From positions 1 to 64,000 of the forward strand of contig CAZNTE010000009.1 of NCBI GenBank assembly GCA_964575895.1: DNA of 64,000 nucleotides, read 5' to 3'. Shown here one piece after another: positions 27,301 to 34,806 of the stretch. Position 1 is the stretch's first letter, and each line of letters begins with the position of its first letter. The translations under genes and the position numbers were made by a program. The DNA comes from Gudongella sp964575895. Its GTDB lineage: Bacteria; Bacillota; Clostridia; Tissierellales; Tissierellaceae. The notes under the pieces are model-generated. The model saw only the letters and a list, made by a program, of their open reading frames with translations. It had not been told where the DNA came from and did not search any database.

Positions 27301-27741
27301 ATGATAATTAGAGAGATGACAATAGAGGATATAGATCAGGTTATTGAAATTGAAAAAGAATCATTTTCAACACCTTGGTCAAGAGATGCCTTTATTAACG
27401 AAATTAGAGACAATGTGTTAGCGATTTATGTGGTTGTTGAGGTTGATGGCAAGGTTGTTGGTTATGGTGGATTTTGGAGAATTCTAGATGAGGCTCATAT
27501 AACAAATATTGCGGTAAAAAAGGAGTATAGAGGAAAAGGAGTAGGAGATGTTATAATTATTGGCATAATTGATTATTGTGAGAAAAACAATATTCCTAAT
27601 ATTACCCTGGAGGTAAGAGAATCAAATATTTCTGCACAAAATTTATATAGGAAGCATAAATTTGCTTCCTACGGAGTAAGACCAGGGTATTATACAGATA
27701 ATGGAGAAGATGCAGTTATAATGTGGAGAAAGATGAGCTAG
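27301..27741 (+). CDS. rimI: Ribosomal-protein-alanine N-acetyltransferase RimI-like
   Basis: A GNAT acetyltransferase of 146 residues. In the RimI family the known target is the N-terminus of ribosomal protein S18. It has the acetyl-CoA site VKKEYRGKGVGDVIIIGIIDYCEKN near residue 78 and the RimI tail LEVRESNISAQNLYRKHKFASYGVRPGYYTDNGEDAVIMWRKM. It is set between tsaB and tsaD, its common place in Firmicutes. The tsaD ribosome site overlaps its stop codon. Confidence 0.93.
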   Translation: MIIREMTIEDIDQVIEIEKESFSTPWSRDAFINEIRDNVLAIYVVVEVDGKVVGYGGFWRILDEAHITNIAVKKEYRGKGVGDVIIIGIIDYCEKNNIPNITLEVRESNISAQNLYRKHKFASYGVRPGYYTDNGEDAVIMWRKMS

Positions 27742-27752
27742 AGGTGAAAAAT

Positions 27753-28760
27753 ATGTTAACATTGGCTATTGAATCATCATGTGATGAAACATCATGTGGT
27801 GTAATTAAAGATGGAAGAGAAGTTCTTTCAAATATAATATCCTCTCAAATTGATATACATAGAAGATTTGGAGGGGTTGTTCCTGAAATTGCTTCAAGAA
27901 AGCATGTGGAGAGCATAAACCTAATTATTCAAGAAGCCTTGGATTATGCAAAAGTAAGTTTCAAGGATATAGATTTTGTAAGTGTAACACAAGGACCAGG
28001 TTTAGTTGGAGCCTTGTTGGTTGGACTATCCGCAGCCAAATCAATAGCTTATAGTCTAGATATTCCCTTGGTAGGAGTTAATCACATAGAAGGACATGTT
28101 TGTGCAAATTACATCGAACACAAGGAATTAAAGCCTCCATTTGTATGCCTTATCGTATCTGGAGGACATACCTATCTGATTGATGTTAAAGACTACAATA
28201 CCTACACCCTATATGGAAGAACTAGAGATGATGCTGCTGGAGAAGCCTTTGATAAGGTTGCTAGGGCTATGGGACTTCCATATCCTGGGGGACCATTTAT
28301 AGATAAATTAGCTGCTGAAGGAGATAAGGGAAAGATTGAATTTCCAAGGGTTTTCTTAGATGATAAAACCTATGATTTTTCCTTTAGTGGATTGAAAACA
28401 GCAGTACTCAATTATTTAAATGCTTCTAAACAAAGAGGGGAAGAAGTTGAAATTAAGGATGTAGCTGCGGGCTTTCAGCAGGCAGTATTAGATGTACTAG
28501 TTGAAAAATCCTTCAGGTTAGCAAAAGAACTTGGTAGGGATAAAATCGTTATAGCAGGAGGGGTAGCTGCAAATAAGGGATTGAGAAATATGCTGGAGGA
28601 AAGAGGAAGTAAGGAGAATGTAGGAATATATTATCCATCACCTATGCTATGCACGGATAATGCTGCCATGATAGGATCAGCAGGATATTACAATTATATA
28701 AATGGAAAGACATCACCTTTTGATTTAAAAGTGATGCCTAATCTTGGTTTTTTAGAATAA
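27753..28760 (+). CDS. tsaD: tRNA N6-adenosine threonylcarbamoyltransferase TsaD
   Basis: The catalytic subunit (335 residues) of the t6A transfer complex. The ASKHA fold begins LTLAIESSCDETSCGVI. The metal-binding HIEGH motif is near residue 110 (VGVNHIEGHVCANYIE), with later SGGHTYLIDV, the AAGEAFDKVARAMGLPYPGGP block and VIAGGVAANKGLR. The ATG at 27753 follows AGAGGTGA, which overlaps the rimI stop; in-frame codons further upstream belong to the rimI overlap and lack a ribosome site. It is the last gene of the operon and is followed by a terminator. Confidence 0.97.
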   Translation: MLTLAIESSCDETSCGVIKDGREVLSNIISSQIDIHRRFGGVVPEIASRKHVESINLIIQEALDYAKVSFKDIDFVSVTQGPGLVGALLVGLSAAKSIAYSLDIPLVGVNHIEGHVCANYIEHKELKPPFVCLIVSGGHTYLIDVKDYNTYTLYGRTRDDAAGEAFDKVARAMGLPYPGGPFIDKLAAEGDKGKIEFPRVFLDDKTYDFSFSGLKTAVLNYLNASKQRGEEVEIKDVAAGFQQAVLDVLVEKSFRLAKELGRDKIVIAGGVAANKGLRNMLEERGSKENVGIYYPSPMLCTDNAAMIGSAGYYNYINGKTSPFDLKVMPNLGFLE

Positions 28761-28762
28761 AG

Positions 28763-28800
28763 TCCCCAAATTATCCCTTGAATTTGGGGATGATTTTTTT
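28763..28800 (+). terminator. tsaD terminator
   Basis: TCCCCAAAT (28763-28771) pairs with ATTTGGGGA (28782-28790) and is followed by TGATTTTTTT. Confidence 0.85.
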
Positions 28801-28807
28801 AGGGATC

Positions 28808-28888
28808 TGTGGATAATGTGGGAAATTAAGGAAAATCGCCTAGTTATCCCATGCAAAACTGTGGATAAGATGTGGGTACTGTGCATAA
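28808..28888 (-). promoter_or_regulatory. Second cluster of DnaA-box-like sequences
   Basis: On the minus strand there are two perfect TTATCCACA boxes (28808-28816, 28860-28868) and one TTATGCACA (28880-28888), all fitting the TTATNCACA consensus. Weaker copies occur at about 28818 and 28871. The boxes lie in the gap between the converging tsaD and ABC-F genes, so no start region is there to regulate. A DnaA-binding or titration site is suggested. Confidence 0.6.
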
Positions 28889-28896
28889 CCTGGGGA

Positions 28897-30801
28897 TTAC
28901 TCAGTTAATTCCATCCACTGGTCGTATAAGTCATCCAATCTATGTTTAAGTTTTTCTCTATTCTTACCTAGTGTAAGTACATTTTGATGATCTTCATAAA
29001 TATTTGGATTTGACAAACTTTCATCTATTTTTTCCAGCTCTTTCTCATAGTTTGCTATACAATTTTCTATTTCTTTTATCTTGGCATTTTTATCTCTTTG
29101 CTGCTGAATTAATTCTTTTTCTTTTTTCTTCTCAAGCCTAATTTGAGTTTTAGTTCTAGGATCATCATCTTCTTCAATATAATTGAGTTCTTGCTTTTTT
29201 TCTACATAGTAATCATAATTTCCCAAGTACTCATTTAAACCTTCAGGTGTCAATTCAAAAATTTTATTAACTACTTGATTAAGGAAATATCTATCATGAG
29301 ATATAACAAATAAGGTTCCTGAATAATCATTTAGGGCATCCTCCAAAACTTCTTTCGAGTCTATATCCAAGTGATTAGTAGGTTCATCCATTAATAATAG
29401 ATTAGATTTGGATAACATTAATTTAAGTAGGGCTACTCTGGCCTTTTCCCCACCACTTAAATCACCAATTTCCTTAAAGATATCATCACCAACAAATAGA
29501 AACTGGCTAAGATAAGTTCTAATTTGGTAATGGTTAAGACTTGGGTAACTATCCCATATTTCATCTACAATGGAATTTTCAGGGTTAAGACCTTCCATCT
29601 CTTGATCGAAATACCCTGGTTGGACATTGTGTCCTTTTCTAATTTCTCCACTGTCATATGAAATTTCACCAAGTATGATCTTGAATAGAGTAGTCTTACC
29701 TATTCCATTTGGACCAATTAAACCAATTTTATCACCTTTATAAATTGCTAAGCTAATATTTTCAATTAGCTTGAAATCATCAAATGATTTTGATATATTC
29801 TCTGCAAATAACACATCGTTACCTGACTTTATTTCAGGATCAAACTTCAGTCTTGTCTTTTTACTATCTTGATGTTTAGGGAGGATCTTTACTCTATCAA
29901 GCATTTTTTGTCTACTTCTTGCTTGCCTTATATATCTTTCCCCACCGTATCTAATATATCTTTGAATAATCTCTTCCTGTCTTTTTATCTCCTTCTGTTG
30001 ATCTTCAAATTGCTTATTCATAAGTTCAAGATCTTTTTTTCTTTGTACCATGAACCCTGAATAGTTGGTATTGTACTGATAAAGCTTTTTATTTTCCATG
30101 AGGAATATCTTATTTACAACATTGTCCAAGAAATACCTATCATGAGAAATTATTAATGCAGCACCAGAATAGTCATTTAAAAACTTTTCAAGCCAGGCAA
30201 TGGCTGAAATATCCAAATGGTTTGTAGGTTCATCTAGAAGTAATAAATCGGGATTTTCAAGCAATAATTTAGCTAGGGAAACCCTGGATTTCTGTCCTCC
30301 ACTTAGGATATCAACATTTTTATCAAAATCCTCTTCAATAAATCCTAAACCTTTTAATACTCCTTTAATTCTGGACTTGTATTCATAACCACCTTTGGAA
30401 TTGAATTCTTCCAGCAAATGACCATACTCTGACATGGGTTTTTCCAAGGATTGTGGATTTTCTTCTGATAAGCTTGAAATCTCTACCTCCAAGGTTCTTA
30501 TTCTTTCTTCCATAAGAATAAGGTCGTCAAACACCTTAAGGCACTCGTTGAAAATGGTTAAACTACTTTCAATCTTAGTATGTTGTTTAAGATATCCAAG
30601 ACTAAGACCCTTTTGAAGCATGATAGTTCCAGAATCAGAGTCCAATGCTCCAGATATGATTTCGATTAAGGTAGTTTTCCCAGTTCCATTAAGTCCAAGC
30701 ACTCCAACCTTGTCCCCATCTTCAAGATTGAAATTAATATCTTCAAGAATGGTTTCTACAATATATGATTTAAATAAATTACTTACAGATAATACAGGCA
30801 T
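28897..30801 (-). CDS. ABC-F family ATPase
   Basis: A soluble twin-ATPase protein of 634 residues without membrane segments. These proteins act on the ribosome as translation factors or, in some members, confer antibiotic protection. Two ABC modules are present: GLNGTGKTTLIE with LSGGQKSRVSLAKLLLENPDLLLLDEPTNHLD, and GPNGIGKTTLFK with LSGGEKARVALLKLMLSKSNLLLMDEPTNHLD. They are separated by a charged linker of about 80 residues (arm and P-site-tRNA-interacting type), followed by a coiled-coil tail around 555-634. The length and tail resemble YdiF-like housekeeping members; I see no feature that would show resistance. Confidence 0.9.
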   Translation of the reverse strand: MPVLSVSNLFKSYIVETILEDINFNLEDGDKVGVLGLNGTGKTTLIEIISGALDSDSGTIMLQKGLSLGYLKQHTKIESSLTIFNECLKVFDDLILMEERIRTLEVEISSLSEENPQSLEKPMSEYGHLLEEFNSKGGYEYKSRIKGVLKGLGFIEEDFDKNVDILSGGQKSRVSLAKLLLENPDLLLLDEPTNHLDISAIAWLEKFLNDYSGAALIISHDRYFLDNVVNKIFLMENKKLYQYNTNYSGFMVQRKKDLELMNKQFEDQQKEIKRQEEIIQRYIRYGGERYIRQARSRQKMLDRVKILPKHQDSKKTRLKFDPEIKSGNDVLFAENISKSFDDFKLIENISLAIYKGDKIGLIGPNGIGKTTLFKIILGEISYDSGEIRKGHNVQPGYFDQEMEGLNPENSIVDEIWDSYPSLNHYQIRTYLSQFLFVGDDIFKEIGDLSGGEKARVALLKLMLSKSNLLLMDEPTNHLDIDSKEVLEDALNDYSGTLFVISHDRYFLNQVVNKIFELTPEGLNEYLGNYDYYVEKKQELNYIEEDDDPRTKTQIRLEKKKEKELIQQQRDKNAKIKEIENCIANYEKELEKIDESLSNPNIYEDHQNVLTLGKNREKLKHRLDDLYDQWMELTE

Positions 30802-30908
30802 ATTAAATCCTCCTAAAAGTCATACACTAATTCTAACATTATATCATTAATTAGTGAAGACCATCCCACCCAAGCCTTGAAAATATAAGTTTTGGATATG
30901 TGAATAAA

Positions 30909-30937
30909 TTGACACATATTTTTTTTGATGATATAAT
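30909..30937 (+). promoter_or_regulatory. rex promoter
   Basis: TTGACA (30909-30914) and TATAAT (30932-30937) are 17 bases apart: a full-consensus promoter. ATTGTTTAC just downstream resembles only half of a Rex operator. Confidence 0.8.
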
Positions 30938-30968
30938 TGTTTACATAAAATGATAGGTGGTGAAATAA

Positions 30969-31607
30969 TTGAATAGAGAGTCTCAAGTGTCAGTAACAGT
31001 AATAAGAAGATTGCCAAAGTACCATCGTTATTTAACAGAACTAATTGATAAGGGAATCAGTAGAATCTCATCTCAAGAACTTAGTGTGTTAACGGGATTT
31101 ACTGCTTCTCAAATTAGACAGGACTTAAACAACTTTGGAGGATTTGGTCAGCAGGGATATGGTTATAATGTGGAGGATTTACAAAAAGAGCTAGGTAAAA
31201 TACTAGGATTGGATACCCACTATAACGCAGTTGTTGTAGGTGCAGGTAATCTCGGTCAAGCCATTGCAAACTACAAAGGATTTGAAGATGCAGGTTTTAA
31301 GGTATTATCATTATTTGATAGAAATCCCAAGGTAATTGGTCTTAAGATTAGAGACATTGAAATTAGAGACATGGAACATATTGAGGAGTTCATAAAGGAA
31401 CACAATGTGGAAATCGGAATTATTACAACACCTAAGGATAGTGCTCAAAAGATTGCAGATATTTACATTAAATCTGGAATAAAAGGTATATGGAATTTTG
31501 CACCCACTGATTTACAAGTACCAGATGATATTGTAATTGAGAATGTTAGATTGAACGAGAGTTTATTTATTCTTTCTTATTTTCTTAAGACAAAATTCGA
31601 TAAATAA
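30969..31607 (+). CDS. rex: Redox-sensing transcriptional repressor Rex
   Basis: A dimeric repressor (212 residues) that reads the NADH/NAD+ ratio and controls fermentation and respiration genes. The N-terminal winged helix contains RISSQELSVLTGFTASQIRQDLNNFGGFGQQGYGY, the signature of Rex. The Rossmann domain has VVVGAGNLGQAIANY near residue 87. It starts with TTG at 30969 behind AGGTGGTGA. Its own promoter is strong and a terminator follows, so it is a single-gene unit. The neighbouring glutamate dehydrogenase could be a target, but I see no clear operator there. Confidence 0.96.
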   Translation: MNRESQVSVTVIRRLPKYHRYLTELIDKGISRISSQELSVLTGFTASQIRQDLNNFGGFGQQGYGYNVEDLQKELGKILGLDTHYNAVVVGAGNLGQAIANYKGFEDAGFKVLSLFDRNPKVIGLKIRDIEIRDMEHIEEFIKEHNVEIGIITTPKDSAQKIADIYIKSGIKGIWNFAPTDLQVPDDIVIENVRLNESLFILSYFLKTKFDK

Positions 31608-31610
31608 TCT

Positions 31611-31658
31611 AAAGATATAATTATATGAAAGGAAGATCATATGATTATATCTTTTTTT
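31611..31658 (+). terminator. rex terminator
   Basis: AAAGATATAAT and ATTATATCTTT form a long AT-rich stem (31611-31654) followed by a T run. Confidence 0.7.
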
Positions 31659-31683
31659 AGCAGCATTCTGAGCCTATATTGGG

Positions 31684-31712
31684 TTGCTAAGGTAATATTT
31701 GTATGATATAAT
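31684..31712 (+). promoter_or_regulatory. Glutamate dehydrogenase gene promoter
   Basis: TTGCTA (31684-31689) and TATAAT (31707-31712) are 17 bases apart, about 65 bases before the start codon. Confidence 0.65.
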
Positions 31713-31776
31713 TTTTTCGAGATTAATAGTATTTGTGAATATATTTTTCACAGCTAATTTAAAGGGGGTAGTTTTA

Positions 31777-33042
31777 ATGTCAAAAGAAAATCTAAATCCA
31801 TTAGTAAGTGCTCAGAAACAAGTAAAAGATGCTTGCGACGCACTAGGATTAGAGCCATCAGTATATGAATTACTTAAGGAACCAAAGAGATTTATTGAGC
31901 TTTCAATCCCAGTAATTATGGATGATGGTAGTGTAAAGGTATTTAAAGGCTTCCGTTCAATGCACAGTGATGCAGTAGGACCAGGTAAAGGTGGAATACG
32001 TTTTCATCCAGGAGTTCATGCTGATGAAGTAAAGGCATTATCAATTTGGATGACCTTCAAGTGCTGTGTAACTGGTATCCCATATGGTGGAGGAAAAGGT
32101 GGAATCATAGTTGATCCTTCTACTTTATCAAAAGGAGAATTGGAAAGATTATCAAGAGGTTATATTCAAGGATTGCATAAATACATTGGTGAAAAAATTG
32201 ATATACCTGCACCAGATGTTAATACTAATGGCCAAATCATGTCATGGATGGTTGATGAATTCAACAAGCTTACTGGTCACATGGAACTTGGAGTAATTAC
32301 AGGTAAGCCAGTTGAGTGGGGCGGATCAAAGGGTAGAAATGAAGCAACTGGATTTGGTGTTGCTGTTGTTACTAGAGAAGCTGCTAAAAAAGTTGGTATT
32401 GATATGAAAGGTGCTTCAATAGCTGTTCAAGGTTTTGGTAATGTTGGAAGCTACACAGTTAAAAACGTTCAAAAACTTGGAGGAAAAATTGTTGCTATAG
32501 CTGAGTGGGCAAGAGATCATGGAACATATGCTATCTATAACGAAGATGGTTTAGACTTCGAAGAGATGGCTGCATACGTTAAGGAAAACAAAAATCTAGT
32601 AAACTATCCAAAAGCTAAAATGATTAGCTTAGATGAGTTCTGGGGACTAAATGTTAAAATCTTGATTCCAGCTGCATTGGAAAATGCTATTACCCTTGAT
32701 AATGCTGATAAGATAAATGCTAAACTAGTAATTGAAGCAGCTAATGGGCCTATAACTCCAGAAGCTGATGAAATTCTTGAGAAAAAAGGTATTGTAGTAG
32801 CACCAGATATTCTTGCAAATGCAGGTGGAGTAACAGTTTCTTACTTTGAGTGGGTTCAAAACCTATATGGCTACTACTGGAGTGAAGCAGAGGTTGAAGA
32901 AAAAGAAGAAATTGCTATGGTTAACGCATTTAATGATGTATGGAAAGTTAAGGAAGAATATAAAGTACCAATGAGAAAGGCAACTTATATGCATTCAGTT
33001 AAGAAAGTTGCAACTGCAATGAAATTAAGAGGCTGGTACTAA
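31777..33042 (+). CDS. gdhA: Glutamate dehydrogenase (Glu/Leu/Phe/Val family)
   Basis: Reversibly deaminates glutamate to 2-oxoglutarate and ammonia in the cytoplasm; in amino-acid-fermenting clostridia it is mainly catabolic and NAD-linked. The protein (421 residues) shows the catalytic-lysine region KGGIRFHPGVHADEVKALSIWMTFKCCVTGIPYGGGKGGI in segments near 75-115 and the dinucleotide loop GFGNVGSYTVKNV near 215. The AAAGGGGG site places the start at ATG 31777; the open frame before it overlaps the promoter. Cofactor choice is inferred from the family, not proven here. It is monocistronic with a terminator. Confidence 0.93.
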   Translation: MSKENLNPLVSAQKQVKDACDALGLEPSVYELLKEPKRFIELSIPVIMDDGSVKVFKGFRSMHSDAVGPGKGGIRFHPGVHADEVKALSIWMTFKCCVTGIPYGGGKGGIIVDPSTLSKGELERLSRGYIQGLHKYIGEKIDIPAPDVNTNGQIMSWMVDEFNKLTGHMELGVITGKPVEWGGSKGRNEATGFGVAVVTREAAKKVGIDMKGASIAVQGFGNVGSYTVKNVQKLGGKIVAIAEWARDHGTYAIYNEDGLDFEEMAAYVKENKNLVNYPKAKMISLDEFWGLNVKILIPAALENAITLDNADKINAKLVIEAANGPITPEADEILEKKGIVVAPDILANAGGVTVSYFEWVQNLYGYYWSEAEVEEKEEIAMVNAFNDVWKVKEEYKVPMRKATYMHSVKKVATAMKLRGWY

Positions 33043-33055
33043 TTTTTAGAATAGG

Positions 33056-33090
33056 GGATGGAAGCTTAGCTTCTGTCCTTTTTTTTTTAT
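33056..33090 (+). terminator. gdhA terminator
   Basis: GGATGGAAGC and GCTTCTGTCC (with two G-T pairs) around a 3-base loop are followed by a T10 run. Confidence 0.85.
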
Positions 33091-33133
33091 TTAGGGTATA
33101 ATATCCTTATTATGAATTATGAGGAGATAAACT

Positions 33134-34015
33134 ATGTCATATAAAATTGAAAACAGAGAAGATAGCTTGATTATTTCTGAACTTAAGGATTTTAAACCCA
33201 GCCATATATTTGAGTGTGGGCAGTGCTTTAGGTGGAAAAAAGAGGATGATAATAGTTATACAACCATTGCATCAGGAAGGGTTATAAATATTATAGAGGA
33301 TAAGGATAATTTTATTGTAAGAGGGAGTAGCATTGAGGAGTGGAAGGAGTTTTGGCATCATTATTTTGATCTGGATAGAGATTACTCACAAATAAAAGAG
33401 GAACTTTCCGTGGATCCAATACTCCAAGAAGCAATAAGTTTTGGGTATGGTATGAGACTTTTAAATCAGGATCCTTATGAAACCATAATTTCTTTTATAA
33501 TATCAGCCAACAATCAAATTCCCAGGATAAAAAGTGCTGTTGAATTAATATCCAATGACCTAGGGGATTTTGTAGTTAGTTTTAAGGGAAAGGATTACTA
33601 TAGCTTTCCAGAACCAAAAGAATTAGCTTCAAAAAGTGAGGCATATATAAGAGAGAAGTATAGAGTTGGGTTTAGAGCTGATAGGATTAGAGAAGTAAGT
33701 AGAAGGATTGCCCAAGGTGAATTTGATCATAGGTGTATATATGATTTTGATCACAAAAAGGGTAAGGAGCTATTAACTACCTTGCCTGGAGTTGGACCAA
33801 AGGTTAGTGACTGTATTTTATTATTCGCCTATGATAAGTCAGAGGCTTTTCCGGTGGATGTGTGGGTCAAAAGAGTAATGGAATACTTTTATTTTAAAAG
33901 AAACGCCACAAAAAAAGAGTTGGAGGAATCAGGGGAGAAGTTATTTGGAAGTTTAGCTGGGTTTGCCCAGCAGTATCTATTTTATTATGCAAGAGAAATG
34001 GGAATTGGCAAGTAA
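33134..34015 (+). CDS. 8-oxoguanine DNA glycosylase, OGG1 type
   Basis: A bifunctional glycosylase/lyase of 293 residues that removes 8-oxoguanine. It matches the OGG_N plus HhH-GPD architecture: the N-terminal domain has HIFECGQCFRWKKEDDNSY, then FIISANNQIPRIKSAVELIS. The helix-hairpin-helix LLTTLPGVGPKVSDCILLFA carries the Schiff-base lysine, and AFPVDVWVKRVM the catalytic aspartate. Clostridia often have this eukaryote-like OGG1 form in place of, or besides, MutM. It is a single gene between gdhA and the lipoprotein pair. Confidence 0.92.
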   Translation: MSYKIENREDSLIISELKDFKPSHIFECGQCFRWKKEDDNSYTTIASGRVINIIEDKDNFIVRGSSIEEWKEFWHHYFDLDRDYSQIKEELSVDPILQEAISFGYGMRLLNQDPYETIISFIISANNQIPRIKSAVELISNDLGDFVVSFKGKDYYSFPEPKELASKSEAYIREKYRVGFRADRIREVSRRIAQGEFDHRCIYDFDHKKGKELLTTLPGVGPKVSDCILLFAYDKSEAFPVDVWVKRVMEYFYFKRNATKKELEESGEKLFGSLAGFAQQYLFYYAREMGIGK

Positions 34016-34132
34016 CCACTGGAAACAGTGGTTTTTCTGTTTTGATACTAATTTGTCACACTAATGTAACCAACTAAGAGTCTTATCTTGATATACTTAT
34101 AATTGAATAAAGTAATAGAGGGGGTGAGAACT

Positions 34133-34789
34133 TTGAAAAAGAGAACAAAAATAGTATTTCTTTTGCTAGTACTCACCCTTATGTTTTTTTTATCAGGGTA
34201 TGTACTAGAGAACATAAAGGATTACAAGACAGGTTACTTAATGGGAGAAGATAGGGAGTACCTAGTAGTATTAACAGGTAGAAAGTGGCATAAATACGGA
34301 AAAGAGATTATTATATATTCCTTGGATGAAGGGAAAAAAGAAATATTTAGGAGAGATATATCCCACTTAAAGCCCTGGAAGATAGAGCTTGGAGATGTTG
34401 ATGGAGATTCTCATTTCGAAATTGCCATAGGAGTTTACAAGGAGTCACCACTTCATCCTATTATGGCAAAGCGACCATTTATATATAATTTTGATGGTGA
34501 AGATTTAGTGCCAAAATGGAGGGGTTCAAGACTATCAAGACCATTTACTGACTTTCTCTTATTTGATGTGGATCAAGATGAAATTTATGAGATAGTTTCA
34601 GTGGAAGAATTAGCAGATGGTGGTCACATTGTAAATAGTTATAAATGGAAAGGATTTGGGTTTGAAGGATTTATGGAAAGTGATAAGAATATTCCATTTG
34701 ATTACTTAGAATCCTTAGATGGAGAACTATACGCTATCACTAAGGATAATGATATGATCCTAAAAACAAAAGTATTTAATTTTGAATAA
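34133..34789 (+). CDS. Membrane-anchored protein with FG-GAP/VCBS-like repeats
   Basis: A 218-residue protein with one N-terminal membrane anchor or signal (KIVFLLLVLTLMFFLSGYV). The exterior part has two segments like calcium-binding beta-propeller blades: LGDVDGDSHFEIAIGVY near residue 85 and LFDVDQDEIYEIVSVE near 140. No enzyme motif is seen. TTG 34133 is preferred because AGAGGGGGTGA has proper spacing to it; GTG 34124 overlaps the ribosome site. It is followed by the DUF3160 lipoprotein after 17 bases, so both likely act together on the cell surface. The function is unknown. Confidence 0.7.
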   Translation: MKKRTKIVFLLLVLTLMFFLSGYVLENIKDYKTGYLMGEDREYLVVLTGRKWHKYGKEIIIYSLDEGKKEIFRRDISHLKPWKIELGDVDGDSHFEIAIGVYKESPLHPIMAKRPFIYNFDGEDLVPKWRGSRLSRPFTDFLLFDVDQDEIYEIVSVEELADGGHIVNSYKWKGFGFEGFMESDKNIPFDYLESLDGELYAITKDNDMILKTKVFNFE

Positions 34790-34806
34790 GAAAGTGAGGG
34801 AAGAAA

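Noticed and set aside
30938..30968. Rex operator upstream of rex
   Set aside because: ATTGTTTAC resembles only half of the known inverted repeat, and the mirror half is not seen.
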